NCBI GenBank assembly: GCA_015231305.1 | Contig: JADGBW010000017.1 | Coordinates: 1-40,155 of the forward strand | DNA: 40,155 nucleotides | Direction: 5' to 3' | Source: Magnetococcales bacterium | Lineage (GTDB): Bacteria > Pseudomonadota > Magnetococcia > Magnetococcales > JADFYX01 | Shown here: in pieces, positions 26,369 to 35,022 of the stretch | Position numbering within the stretch: position 1 is the first letter of the stretch | Layout: each line of letters starts with the position of its first letter | Notes under the pieces: model-generated | What the model was told of the DNA's origin: nothing | Seen by the model: only the letters and a program-made list of their open reading frames with translations | The model's database searches: none | Made by a program: the position numbers and the translations under genes

Positions 26369-27805
26369 CTAATCTGAAACTGCTTGTAAGGACTTCTGAA
26401 TCTCTTTTAACTTTTTTCTTCTACCTACCAATATACGATAACCAAGGCGAAGTGTCTTTTTAAATTGCATCCATGAGCGAAGCTGCTTTACCTGCCTTAC
26501 TAAAAAATTGAAGCTGAGATAATATCTTAAAACCGTTTTATTGTAATATGAAGATAACTGCTCTCTTGTTAGCCCCTTGGTAACATAGGGTATTCCGTGA
26601 TAATCAAACTGCGCCCAATCATCAACCTTAAAACCCTCCTCTTGGGCTTTTCTATATAGTACTGTTCCGGGAAAAGGTGTAGCTAGGGAGAAAGCCACTG
26701 AATAATTTTTCAGCTCACGAGAAAAGTCTAAGGTTCGCTGCATAGACTCTGGGGTTTCGCCAGGTAGCCCTAAAATAAAACCACAATAGACTTTTATCCC
26801 AACCTCATCAAGCATAGCCAATGCACTGCGTATCATGGCTACTGTAGTACCTTTTTGAATGGATGCGAGCATTGCATCATCCCCAGACTCTACCCCTATA
26901 AACACCGAGGTAAGACCACTTTTTTTCATAAGCTTAAGAGTTTCAAGGTCCATATTATCTGCCCTTAGGTTACAGGTCCAGACAAGGTCTTTTTTGCCAT
27001 AATCTATCAGTTTTTGGGCAACTTGCGCCGCCCATTCATTATCTGTATTAAAGGTAGCATCGTTTATTGCCAGCTCTCGTGCATGGTGGTTTTCATATAA
27101 GTGGGCAACCTCTTTTATTATGCTTTCTGGGGAACGACTTCTTGTAACCCCACCCAAAGTAACCCGCGCTGCACAAAAAGAGCAGCGACCAACACAGCCC
27201 CGGCTAAACAGAACATTTACAAGATTTTTTTTCTCACACGCTACTGCCCAGTAGTTATCCATGGGCAGAGATTCCCAATCTCCAAAAGGCAGAGAGTCTA
27301 AGTCATGTATAAAATCACGTGTGCCTGCATATTTAACATCATCACCTTCCAAAAAGGCTAGACCTTTTACACCAATACAGCTTTCACCTTTTTGTTTGGT
27401 TTCAAGGAGTTCGTGCATGGTCAACTCACCCTCTCCTATTACACAATAATCTACACATCTATTTTGCAATAATAGAGACTTATACTCATGAGAAGAAGGG
27501 TGTGGGCCACCAAGAACCGTGGCAATATTTGGCAAATGCTCTTTAACCTTGGTTAGAAAAGCAACAATTTGCGGAAGATGGCAGGTGTAGACTGTTAAAC
27601 CGATAAAATCTGGTTTTAAATTAATGATATAATCAAGAATTTGTTGACCATTTTTACCATAACCGTGAGCATCATAAAGTGTAGTATCCCAGCCTTTAGA
27701 CTTTAAAAAGCTAGATAACACAACCAAACCATAAGGTTGCACTAAAGAGTCGCAGTTATCTGGGTCGTCCAGATCGTGTGGTAGATTTAATAATAAAATT
27801 TTCAT
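26369..27805 (-). CDS. B12-binding radical SAM enzyme
   Basis: A 478-residue protein. The N-terminal cobalamin domain has LYDAHGYG (43-50), which fits the DxHxxG pattern for the base-off B12 ligand, then GLTVYTCH, VLGGPHPS (97-104) and VIGEGE (122-127). The radical SAM cluster motif is CVGRCSFC (Cys204, Cys208, Cys211), followed by INDATFN, FIGVESG and GFILGLPGET. Methyl transfer or other radical tailoring of a glycan or lipid is expected. The start ATG overlaps the TGA stop of the upstream methyltransferase in an ATGA junction, indicating translational coupling, and the flippase-like gene follows 6 bp after its stop. Confidence 0.9.
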   Translation of the reverse strand: MKILLLNLPHDLDDPDNCDSLVQPYGLVVLSSFLKSKGWDTTLYDAHGYGKNGQQILDYIINLKPDFIGLTVYTCHLPQIVAFLTKVKEHLPNIATVLGGPHPSSHEYKSLLLQNRCVDYCVIGEGELTMHELLETKQKGESCIGVKGLAFLEGDDVKYAGTRDFIHDLDSLPFGDWESLPMDNYWAVACEKKNLVNVLFSRGCVGRCSFCAARVTLGGVTRSRSPESIIKEVAHLYENHHARELAINDATFNTDNEWAAQVAQKLIDYGKKDLVWTCNLRADNMDLETLKLMKKSGLTSVFIGVESGDDAMLASIQKGTTVAMIRSALAMLDEVGIKVYCGFILGLPGETPESMQRTLDFSRELKNYSVAFSLATPFPGTVLYRKAQEEGFKVDDWAQFDYHGIPYVTKGLTREQLSSYYNKTVLRYYLSFNFLVRQVKQLRSWMQFKKTLRLGYRILVGRRKKLKEIQKSLQAVSD

Positions 27806-28596
27806 TTTTTATTAAGAGTAGCAGTTCCATAAAGAGTATTCATTAACCGAAATCCCACTGCATAAACAGCTTTTTGTTTAATACTGGCATCAACGGGAAT
27901 AAAGTTTTCCTTAAACATAGGTACAGAGACTATTTTTTTAAGTGAAAAGCCATTTTTAGCAAAAAGAGCAGAGACATCTTCACTGTTAAAATGATAAGGA
28001 TGATTTTTATCTATTTGTTTTATAAAGGGTTTTAAAGGTCTTGCAAAACTTGCCAAGGTATGAACAGAAAAAAGCAAGACACCGTTTTCTTTTAAAACTC
28101 GGCCTACCTCTTGTAAAAAGGTATCACAATCAGCAACGTGATCTATGGTGTTGGTGGTTACAATGCAATCAAAAAGAGTATCAGGAAACGGAATGTTCTC
28201 CCCAGGAGCTTGCAGACGTATGCTATTATCAGGCATATAATTAAACAGATCAAACTGCTGGTAGAAATCCATTAACGGGTCCATCAATGCAAGCTCATTT
28301 GGCACACTCTCTTTGTCCATCATATCAATGGCAGCAAAAAAACCAAATGGCCCTGTTCCTATCTCTAAAACCGCTTTGTCTTTAAAAAAACTAGGTGTTA
28401 TCTGCCAATGCCCCAAAAATGGCTTAAAGTTGGATACCGGGTCGGGTTTGTAATCGGTTTGGGTTATCTTGTGTTGCCAAAAAGCCCTTTCTCGCAACTG
28501 AAACTCCCCCCACTGCGGGGCAATACTTTCTGGTATGGGGCTTAAATATACCGCTCCATTTTTTGGTAGCTCACAAAGATAAGATTCTATACTCAT
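27802..28596 (-). CDS. Class I SAM-dependent methyltransferase
   Basis: A 264-residue protein with motif I AVLEIGTGPFGFF (75-87), the downstream LMDPLMDFYQQ for the strand 2 acidic residue, FDCIVTTNTIDHV and VLKENGVLLFSV. It lies between two B12 radical SAM genes: its ATG follows directly on the TAG of the upstream one, and its TGA overlaps the start of the next as ATGA. That tight packing suggests the three products act in one pathway step or complex. The methyl acceptor is unknown. Confidence 0.85.
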   Translation of the reverse strand: MSIESYLCELPKNGAVYLSPIPESIAPQWGEFQLRERAFWQHKITQTDYKPDPVSNFKPFLGHWQITPSFFKDKAVLEIGTGPFGFFAAIDMMDKESVPNELALMDPLMDFYQQFDLFNYMPDNSIRLQAPGENIPFPDTLFDCIVTTNTIDHVADCDTFLQEVGRVLKENGVLLFSVHTLASFARPLKPFIKQIDKNHPYHFNSEDVSALFAKNGFSLKKIVSVPMFKENFIPVDASIKQKAVYAVGFRLMNTLYGTATLNKK

Positions 28597-30048
28597 CTAT
28601 ATACCGTAAATCCGGTTGTTTATCATGGCAGTACGAATGGCTTCAAAATAGTTTGTGTATGCCTTTTTAGTTTTTTGTTTGTACAGGCCACGTAGTAACA
28701 CCATTGGCTGCAATAACATTAACTTAAACACCCAGAAATAAAAAGATGGGTAACGCAAAAGGTTAAAATTGGCATTTCTTTGGGCTAAAGATAAAAATGT
28801 ATTGCGAAAACGAATTATATCTTCACGGGGTATTTCAGAGTGAAACTCTTGCTGGTTTTCTGTTAAAGAAAAGGTCAGCTCCTCTAAAGCATTTTTGTCT
28901 TCTTCGTTAAAATATTCTGTACCTGGCATAGGCATAAAATAGTTTACCGTGGTAAAAGATGGCTTTACCTCTTCTAAAAACTCTGCTGTATCTTGCAGGT
29001 CTTGTATGTTCTCTTCAGGAAAACCCACCACCAAAAATATATATGAGTAGATACCGGCCTCTTCAACCTTGCGTACTGCATTTTTCATGGTGTCTAACTG
29101 GGTACGCTTATCCATAATATCTAACATCCGTTGGGAGCCAGACTCAATACCTATGGCAATTTGAATAAACCCAGCTTTTTTCATCAAAGCCAAAGTTTCT
29201 GGGCTACCAACCCTATCAGCACGGGCTTGGGCATAAAATTTAAGCTTAATACCCTCTTTTATTATTCGTTCACAAAACTCACTAACTCGGTCATCTTGGT
29301 AATAAAAAAGATCGTCTAGCAGAACCATGCCTTGGATATTCCAGTTTTTCATCTGCCATTTTATCTCATCCATAATATTATCTATGGAGCGTTCTCTATA
29401 GCGCACCCGGACTGGGTCTGTACAAAAACGGCAAGAGTATGGGCAGCCACGGCTTGCCATCATAAAGCCCGTTTTTATAAAATGACCAGGAATACCCCCT
29501 AAGCGAATATCAGTATAGTGCTCAAAATCTACCAGATCTAAGGCAGGAAAAAGCAGGTTATCCATTGATATTAAGGGGGCTGGGGATGTTGTTACCATCT
29601 CACCATTAGCCAAGTAGCTTATACCATTTACCTCTGCTATTTTTGGGTCAGGGGTGTTTAAGGTATTTAAAAGTGAAACTATGGTAGCCTCACCCTCGCC
29701 AAAGACCACATAATCTGCACCGTTTTCAAGATAAAAGCTGGGCTTGAAATTGGGGTCTTTTCCACCGCAAATAATAACCTTATCTTTGGTTTCCCTGCGT
29801 ATTTTGGCAATAATCCCCTTGGCAACCCGGCGGTTCCAACTTATTATACCAAGGCCTATAAAGTCTGCATCATAGTCGTGAAGCTCTTGCCATATGGGGC
29901 CGTTTTCTTCGGGGAAAAAATCTTCATCAATAAACTCAAGAACTTTTACTTCATAGCCCCCATCACGCAGATAACTTGCTATATATAACAAGCCCAAAGC
30001 TGGTCGCCATCCTTTTCTTGGATTTATCAGCAGAACTTTTTTTCTCAT
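28597..30048 (-). CDS. B12-binding radical SAM enzyme
   Basis: A 483-residue protein. The cobalamin domain runs from the start (KVLLINPRKGWRPALGLLYIASYL) to VVFGEGEATI (114-123). The radical SAM motif is CPYSCRFC (Cys202, Cys206, Cys209), then LLDDLFYY and IGIESGSQRML as the usual C-terminal strands. The last ~90 residues include NFNLLRYPSFYFWVFKLMLLQPM, hydrophobic like the tail of other members here. The ATG overlaps the TGA of the upstream SPASM-type gene in an ATGA junction. Together with two more in this window it makes three B12-type radical enzymes within 7 kb. Confidence 0.9.
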   Translation of the reverse strand: MRKKVLLINPRKGWRPALGLLYIASYLRDGGYEVKVLEFIDEDFFPEENGPIWQELHDYDADFIGLGIISWNRRVAKGIIAKIRRETKDKVIICGGKDPNFKPSFYLENGADYVVFGEGEATIVSLLNTLNTPDPKIAEVNGISYLANGEMVTTSPAPLISMDNLLFPALDLVDFEHYTDIRLGGIPGHFIKTGFMMASRGCPYSCRFCTDPVRVRYRERSIDNIMDEIKWQMKNWNIQGMVLLDDLFYYQDDRVSEFCERIIKEGIKLKFYAQARADRVGSPETLALMKKAGFIQIAIGIESGSQRMLDIMDKRTQLDTMKNAVRKVEEAGIYSYIFLVVGFPEENIQDLQDTAEFLEEVKPSFTTVNYFMPMPGTEYFNEEDKNALEELTFSLTENQQEFHSEIPREDIIRFRNTFLSLAQRNANFNLLRYPSFYFWVFKLMLLQPMVLLRGLYKQKTKKAYTNYFEAIRTAMINNRIYGI

Positions 30049-31022
30049 CTGGGGCTAACCTGTTTAAGCTTTAAAAAGTCGCATGTTCGACAAAACCGAT
30101 AATCTTCCTGGTTTTTTCTAATACCGCAATACTTTTCCCCCTTCCAAACATCTTGCAAGTCAGTCTCAAAGACATTGCCCATTATTTGCTCCATATCAAT
30201 TGGGCATGGGTGTACGTTTCCTGTTACATCAATATAGGTATAATCTTGAAAGCGGTAGCAGTAGCTATCTAGCCGTAGAAGATGCTTTAAATATTTATAG
30301 GCAAAACCAGTTATGCCGTTGAAAACTTGATCTTGCAAGCAGTCTATTCGCATGTTGTATTTTTTTCTGAGAACGGCCAGCTCTTTAAAAATCTCTTTTT
30401 CTTCTTCAATGTTGGGTCGTTGCATAGTTGGGTCGGTTCTTAAATCAACCCTAGCTATGTTTACTCTATCTACCCCGTTGTTAGCACCCCACTCTATTAA
30501 ATCGTAGACATCTTGCACCGAACGACCACCCTCTTTTGTGTCACCACCAAAAAGTATGGGCTGCAAAACAATGGTCGGTCTGCCAGTACCGTGGGCATCT
30601 CTTTTTTCTATAAAATCTTTTATAGCATCTAATGTTACAGTATCTCGAACATCTTCAGCAGAGAGATGAATATGGTCTAAACCTGCTTCAATTAGTTTAT
30701 CGGCTCTTTTTTTCAACAAAATTGCATTGGTTGTAATTCGGGCCTTAATACCACGATCTTTTAAATAGCGTATAGCATCAAAAAGATGAGGATAAACCAA
30801 CGGTTCCCCCATACCCACCAATGTTACAGCCTCTACTTGTCCGTTAAACTGAGCGACAATTTTTTTAAAGTCTTCAAAACTTAAATGGCGTTCCTCAATG
30901 GGAACCTGAAAGCGAATGCACATTCCGCAATCTTTATTACAGATATTGGTCACGGCGATTTGCACAAATCGTGGCATTTTCTCTGGGATATGGAGAATTT
31001 TTTTAACTGTTGACCACAACAT
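30045..31022 (-). CDS. Radical SAM enzyme with SPASM-type C-terminal cysteines
   Basis: A 325-residue protein with the cluster motif CNKDCGMC (Cys28, Cys32, Cys35), VGMGEPL for SAM binding, and a C-terminal Cys set (SYCYRF, HPCPID, KYCGIR, CRTCDF) that fits a SPASM/twitch auxiliary iron-sulfur domain. SPASM enzymes modify peptides or, in surface loci, sugars and lipids; the substrate here is unknown. It is first in the tight unit 31022-25346, with a 308 bp leader upstream. No cobalamin domain is present, unlike the following gene. Confidence 0.87.
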   Translation of the reverse strand: MLWSTVKKILHIPEKMPRFVQIAVTNICNKDCGMCIRFQVPIEERHLSFEDFKKIVAQFNGQVEAVTLVGMGEPLVYPHLFDAIRYLKDRGIKARITTNAILLKKRADKLIEAGLDHIHLSAEDVRDTVTLDAIKDFIEKRDAHGTGRPTIVLQPILFGGDTKEGGRSVQDVYDLIEWGANNGVDRVNIARVDLRTDPTMQRPNIEEEKEIFKELAVLRKKYNMRIDCLQDQVFNGITGFAYKYLKHLLRLDSYCYRFQDYTYIDVTGNVHPCPIDMEQIMGNVFETDLQDVWKGEKYCGIRKNQEDYRFCRTCDFLKLKQVSPR

Positions 31023-31330
31023 GATGTTTGTTAATCCTTAATTTTTTTAAAATTACTTAATAAATACTATTTTTTGCTCTTTTAAAAAATCACTCAAAAC
31101 AAAAAAGCTTATTACTATCTAGTAGAGGTACTGGATAATTATTTCCCTACTGGGTTTGGGCAAAGCCTACTAATTTACTTTTAACTCTTTGCATACAAAA
31201 AAACGGGATATATAAGAGCTGCTTGTCATTCCACTATGTTACCTAAAGCTTTTGCACAATTTATAAATAGAACAAAACCATAACTTACTCTTTGATCGTA
31301 CCAAAGCACCGTTAGTTTCATAAAACTCTG
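31023..31330. other. 308 bp intergenic gap
   Basis: It separates the SPASM-type gene from the methyltransferase upstream on the same strand. No open frame with a ribosome site was seen. It contains the second copy of the GGCTTTGCCC element and should contain the promoter of the downstream unit, though I could not fix its boxes. Confidence 0.4.
31144..31170 (-). repeat. Second copy of the GGCTTTGCCC-type element
   Basis: Read on the minus strand it is GTAGGCTTTGCCCAAACCC followed by AGTAGGGAAA. This aligns with the start of the element at 12444 (AGGCTTTGCCCCCAAACCCC, then GCTGGGGAAG), being shorter by a few C or G. The CCC/GGG pair can form the same mini-hairpin. Two matches in non-coding gaps 19 kb apart suggest a dispersed repeat. 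Confidence 0.38.
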
Positions 31331-32188
31331 CTAAACCTTATTTTTTCGACAAATCACAAAATCGGTTTCATCCTCAATACCTCTGGGGACATAATCTAAA
31401 ATCTCAAAATACTTTGCATAGTGCTTCATCACATACTCTTTACTGTGATAGGTAGCCTGATACCAATCTGCAAAAATTGTTCGTTGGTAAGGGTCAGTAA
31501 GTTGTTTAAATAAAAAACCTTCTTTTTTCAAATGCGCTCTCTCATCTGCCTCAAAGCCTTGCCAGCAGAACTCACCATGCAGACTTATTAAAACTAAACC
31601 TCCTGGATTTACTACTCTTTTTAGTTCTTCAAGCCAATTAAACTGGTTTTGTTCATCTAAATGGCGAAAAACTGCAATAGCAATGATTAAGTCAAAACTA
31701 CTATCGGCAAAATCCATGGGTGGGTTAGAAGGGTTAATTTGAAACTGGGCTTGGGGATATTTTCTTATACACCAAGAGACCGCTTCACTATCTGTATCAA
31801 CTCCCACATATTTTTTTTCTATCTCTTGGGGTAGAGAGATAAATGTACGTCCACAACCACTACCAAAATCTAGAATATTGTTAAAAGAGTCCCAACTTAA
31901 ACCAAGCTTTTCCAACTCTCTATCTATGTCACTACGACAGTGTTTGCTGCTCCATAAAAAAGTACCAATATCAGGATCACCCCAAACCCTATAACGTAAA
32001 GGAGCAGGAGGAATGGGTTTTTTAAGTTTTGCCTCAGCAACTGCAAGCTCGCGGTCAGAGTAGGCAAAAAGCAGCTTTGCCACAGTAATACCCAACCAAT
32101 CCATAAAAGGTTTTGGCAAAAAGAGCGACAACACCCCCCACGCCTTCTCACCAAAGTTAATTATCTGCTGGGTTATTGAAGATGACAT
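31331..32188 (-). CDS. Class I SAM-dependent methyltransferase
   Basis: A 285-residue protein with motif I ILDFGSGCGRT (105-115), VGVDTDSEAV with the acidic residue for the SAM ribose, FDLIIAIAVFRHLDEQNQ, and VVNPGGLVLISLHG. The N-terminal ~50 residues include hydrophobic stretches (VLSLFLPKPF, WLGITVAKLLF) that may contact membrane or lipid. It begins 6 bp after the DegT-FkbM fusion stop, so it belongs to that operon. The substrate is unknown; in this context a sugar or glycolipid is likely. Confidence 0.83.
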   Translation of the reverse strand: MSSSITQQIINFGEKAWGVLSLFLPKPFMDWLGITVAKLLFAYSDRELAVAEAKLKKPIPPAPLRYRVWGDPDIGTFLWSSKHCRSDIDRELEKLGLSWDSFNNILDFGSGCGRTFISLPQEIEKKYVGVDTDSEAVSWCIRKYPQAQFQINPSNPPMDFADSSFDLIIAIAVFRHLDEQNQFNWLEELKRVVNPGGLVLISLHGEFCWQGFEADERAHLKKEGFLFKQLTDPYQRTIFADWYQATYHSKEYVMKHYAKYFEILDYVPRGIEDETDFVICRKNKV

Positions 32189-32194
32189 AATATT

Positions 32195-34330
32195 TTAATT
32201 TTTTTGGCACAAAATATTTGCACACTCCCGGTTATCAGTTGTGAATTCTTCAAGCAGACGCTCTTTGCTAACTGCCTCTACTATGCTGTTATCTTCATCA
32301 ATATTAGAAAAATTAAACCCGGCAGCCTCAAGGATATCAAGATGTTGCTTTGGCTCTTTACCAAATTTACTAATAGCAAAAGGGAAAAACTCGCTTATAA
32401 GCTTTAACTCACTGTTTTTACCCATAGTTTCGTGCATACCTTGCAGGGCTATTATCTCAGCACCTTGAATATCAATTTTTATAAGGTCTATATCCACCTG
32501 TTTATCGCTAAAATATTCATCAAGTGATACTGTCTCTATGTTTATGGCTTTACGACCATCACCAGAATCAAAAATTCTATGGTCAGATTTATTGCCTTCG
32601 TTGAGATATAGCTGAATAGTACCAGATTTCTCAGACAGAGCTTTTTGTTCTATAACAACGTTTTTATAACCATTTACTTCAACATTTTTACGTAATAAAT
32701 CCATATTAGTAGGGTCAGGCTCAAAGGCATATACTTTACCTTGTGGCCCCACAAGTTTGGCAAATAACAAGGTGTAATAACCAATATTAGCCCCAATATC
32801 TATTACTGTGTCTCCTGGTTTTATCCATTTTTTAAATAGCGCTGTCTCAAAAGGCTCATACACACCATTTATAGAGAGACGTAGGGAGTCTTCAGAGTCA
32901 AGATACATAGTATGACCCTCTACTGTTGCCATATTGCTTTTTAGCGAACGGATAATTACCGCAGCAATTTTTTTAACTAAGGGCGAACGGTCTAGGTGGA
33001 GCATTTTAACCACACCAAGGCCGATTTTATATATGGCAGATAGGCTCATTTTCATTGGGCTCGCAGCATTGTCATGGGTGGACCCCACGTTAAAAAATGT
33101 ATTTATCTTGCCACTAATATATGCAAGGTCAGCTTGTGACAAACATGGATGAGCAGGTAGATAACACAGACGGTTCTCTAGGTTTTCTGCATTAGGAAAT
33201 GATTGTGTAGCATATTTTTTAAACTGCTCCATTTGGGTTACATCTTGGGCAGATTCATCTTGAGCATCAATTTTATTATGTAGTAGATACTCCTGCATCT
33301 CCCGTTTTCTTTCGCTCCAGACTACATAATGCACACAGACATGCTCACGATCTGTAGGATCAATTGGTGTTCTTAAGCCATCAATACCCGCTAAAGCTTT
33401 ATTTAAATATTTTAAGTTGCCCCGCCTTTGCTGGTTAGAGCTATCGATGGTCCACAGCTGCCTAAAACCAAGCTTTGCCTGGATATCAAACATTTTTCTT
33501 TTAAACATCTCTGGTATTTCAGTTATAGGGGTTTTATTAACCCGAAACCAAGAGACAAATTGCGGGTCGTGGGGTCTTAATTCATATCGCTTAACCGCTT
33601 GAAAAAGAGTTAAACCATGTAGAGCCGGAGTATTGAGAAATTTTAACAAAGAGCCTTTTATAATGGCTTTATATAGCTCTTTTGTGGAAATATTATGAAA
33701 TTCATCTAGTTGCAGTGCCCGTACACGTTCAATAAAGTCACTGTCGTTGGAGGTAAGCATGCCCCCACCAAAACCGTAGAACGATTTTCCATAACCAAAA
33801 CTAAACGCACCAATATCAAAAGAGCCCACTCTACGCCCTTTATATTTACCGCCACAGGCTCTTGCACTATCTTCTATTACTCGTAAACTATGTTTATTTG
33901 CAATTGCCATAATGGAGTCCATCTCCATTGCTAAGCCGTTTAGATGAGGAGATAAAATCCCCTTGGTTTTAGGGGTGATAGCTGCTTCAATTTTGGTTGG
34001 GTCTATGTTTAAACTGTCTAGTTCAACATCAACAAATACTGGGGTTAAACCTGCTAAAACCACCACAGCTGGGTCAATCCAGAAGGTAAATGCTGGTATT
34101 ATTATTTCTGACTCTGGGGGAAAATCCAGTGCTTTTAAAGAATAATATAGCGCACTGCGACAGTTAGGAAATGCAACTGCATGATCAACACCTATAAAAC
34201 GGGCAAAACGGGACTCAAACTCTCCCACACTGGTTTGTGCTACAGCACTACTAGGATTTACAAGACGCAAAAGAGAATATGCAATTTCGCTAACTCTAAG
34301 GTCTACCCAAACTCTTGGATATGCTTTCAT
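32195..34330 (-). CDS. DegT/DnrJ/EryC1 aminotransferase fused to FkbM-family methyltransferase
   Basis: A 711-residue bifunctional protein. Residues 1 to about 415 are a PLP-dependent sugar aminotransferase: IPAFTFW (78-84), IEDSARACGG (152-161, Asp154 for the PLP ring), and FSFGYGKSFYGFGGG (176-190) with Lys182 as the Schiff-base lysine. The family usually makes amino sugars from keto-sugar nucleotides. After a linker, residues from about 470 to 711 are an FkbM methyltransferase: VIDIGANIGYYT (509-520), YAFEPDP (534-540), and LIKIDIQGAE. FkbM enzymes O-methylate hydroxyls. The two activities are normally separate genes, so one chain may aminate and methylate the same sugar. It lies 23 bp after the upstream methyltransferase and 6 bp before the next. 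Confidence 0.9.
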   Translation of the reverse strand: MKAYPRVWVDLRVSEIAYSLLRLVNPSSAVAQTSVGEFESRFARFIGVDHAVAFPNCRSALYYSLKALDFPPESEIIIPAFTFWIDPAVVVLAGLTPVFVDVELDSLNIDPTKIEAAITPKTKGILSPHLNGLAMEMDSIMAIANKHSLRVIEDSARACGGKYKGRRVGSFDIGAFSFGYGKSFYGFGGGMLTSNDSDFIERVRALQLDEFHNISTKELYKAIIKGSLLKFLNTPALHGLTLFQAVKRYELRPHDPQFVSWFRVNKTPITEIPEMFKRKMFDIQAKLGFRQLWTIDSSNQQRRGNLKYLNKALAGIDGLRTPIDPTDREHVCVHYVVWSERKREMQEYLLHNKIDAQDESAQDVTQMEQFKKYATQSFPNAENLENRLCYLPAHPCLSQADLAYISGKINTFFNVGSTHDNAASPMKMSLSAIYKIGLGVVKMLHLDRSPLVKKIAAVIIRSLKSNMATVEGHTMYLDSEDSLRLSINGVYEPFETALFKKWIKPGDTVIDIGANIGYYTLLFAKLVGPQGKVYAFEPDPTNMDLLRKNVEVNGYKNVVIEQKALSEKSGTIQLYLNEGNKSDHRIFDSGDGRKAINIETVSLDEYFSDKQVDIDLIKIDIQGAEIIALQGMHETMGKNSELKLISEFFPFAISKFGKEPKQHLDILEAAGFNFSNIDEDNSIVEAVSKERLLEEFTTDNRECANILCQKN

Positions 34331-34353
34331 ACTTTGTCCATTTTAAATATTAT

Positions 34354-35022
34354 TTAAGAGCTTAAGATAGAAGGGTTATCTTGCCCTTCATCGTCTCTTT
34401 CAAAGAGCAAAATTCTAAATACATCCATAAATACCGGAATATTTTGCCGTATAGTAAAGCCGTTGCGTTTAAAAATATCAATAAAATCATCTATCCGGTA
34501 GTTATACTCCATAACTATATCATCCCCACGCAATAATTCTGCCAAATAAGGTAGGGTTTTTCCCATAAATGATCCATGGTTAGGCTGGATAATCAACACA
34601 TATCGACTGCTTAAACGCATCATGTGCTGGGCCATTGGTTCAAAGTTTAAAAAATGTTCCAACATGCCATCGCTAGATACAAGATCAAACTTTCTAGTCT
34701 CCTCTTCTACAGCACAAAGCTCTACATCCAAACCTTTATTACGACATACAGTTATGGCTGTTGGGGATACATCAATACCAAAATTACTGTAACCAAGCTT
34801 TTTGTAAACCATCTGTATGTGGCCTAAACCACAACCAACCTCAATAACATTTTTTACATCTAATGTGCCAAGCAGTTTGCTTAATGATTTCTCTTTAGCT
34901 TTAAACATCTGCAAACCTAAGCGGGTCAGCTTTTCTTCAGAGTCAGAGCCAACCCAGCGACGTTCCCAAATATCATAAAGAGTGCTAAATCTCTCTTCCT
35001 TTTTAGTTGCTTTTACGCTCAA
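34354..35022 (-). CDS. Class I SAM-dependent methyltransferase
   Basis: I start this at the TTG at 35022 because AAGGAG lies six bases upstream, inside the end of the epimerase gene. A longer frame beginning at 35070 would overlap the epimerase by 68 bases and lacks a ribosome site. The 222-residue product has motif I VIEVGCGLGHIQ (59-70), GIDVSPTA for strand 2, and FDLVSSDGMLEHF followed by RYVLIIQPNHG. It overlaps the epimerase by 20 bases, so the two are coupled, and the DegT-FkbM gene follows 23 bp later. The target is unknown. Confidence 0.82.
   Translation of the reverse strand: MSVKATKKEERFSTLYDIWERRWVGSDSEEKLTRLGLQMFKAKEKSLSKLLGTLDVKNVIEVGCGLGHIQMVYKKLGYSNFGIDVSPTAITVCRNKGLDVELCAVEEETRKFDLVSSDGMLEHFLNFEPMAQHMMRLSSRYVLIIQPNHGSFMGKTLPYLAELLRGDDIVMEYNYRIDDFIDIFKRNGFTIRQNIPVFMDVFRILLFERDDEGQDNPSILSS

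Noticed and set aside
22987-31022. Radical SAM cluster as a RiPP (modified peptide) pathway
   Set aside because: No short precursor gene, RRE-like domain, peptidase or peptide exporter was found among these genes; the neighbours are sugar and lipid enzymes.
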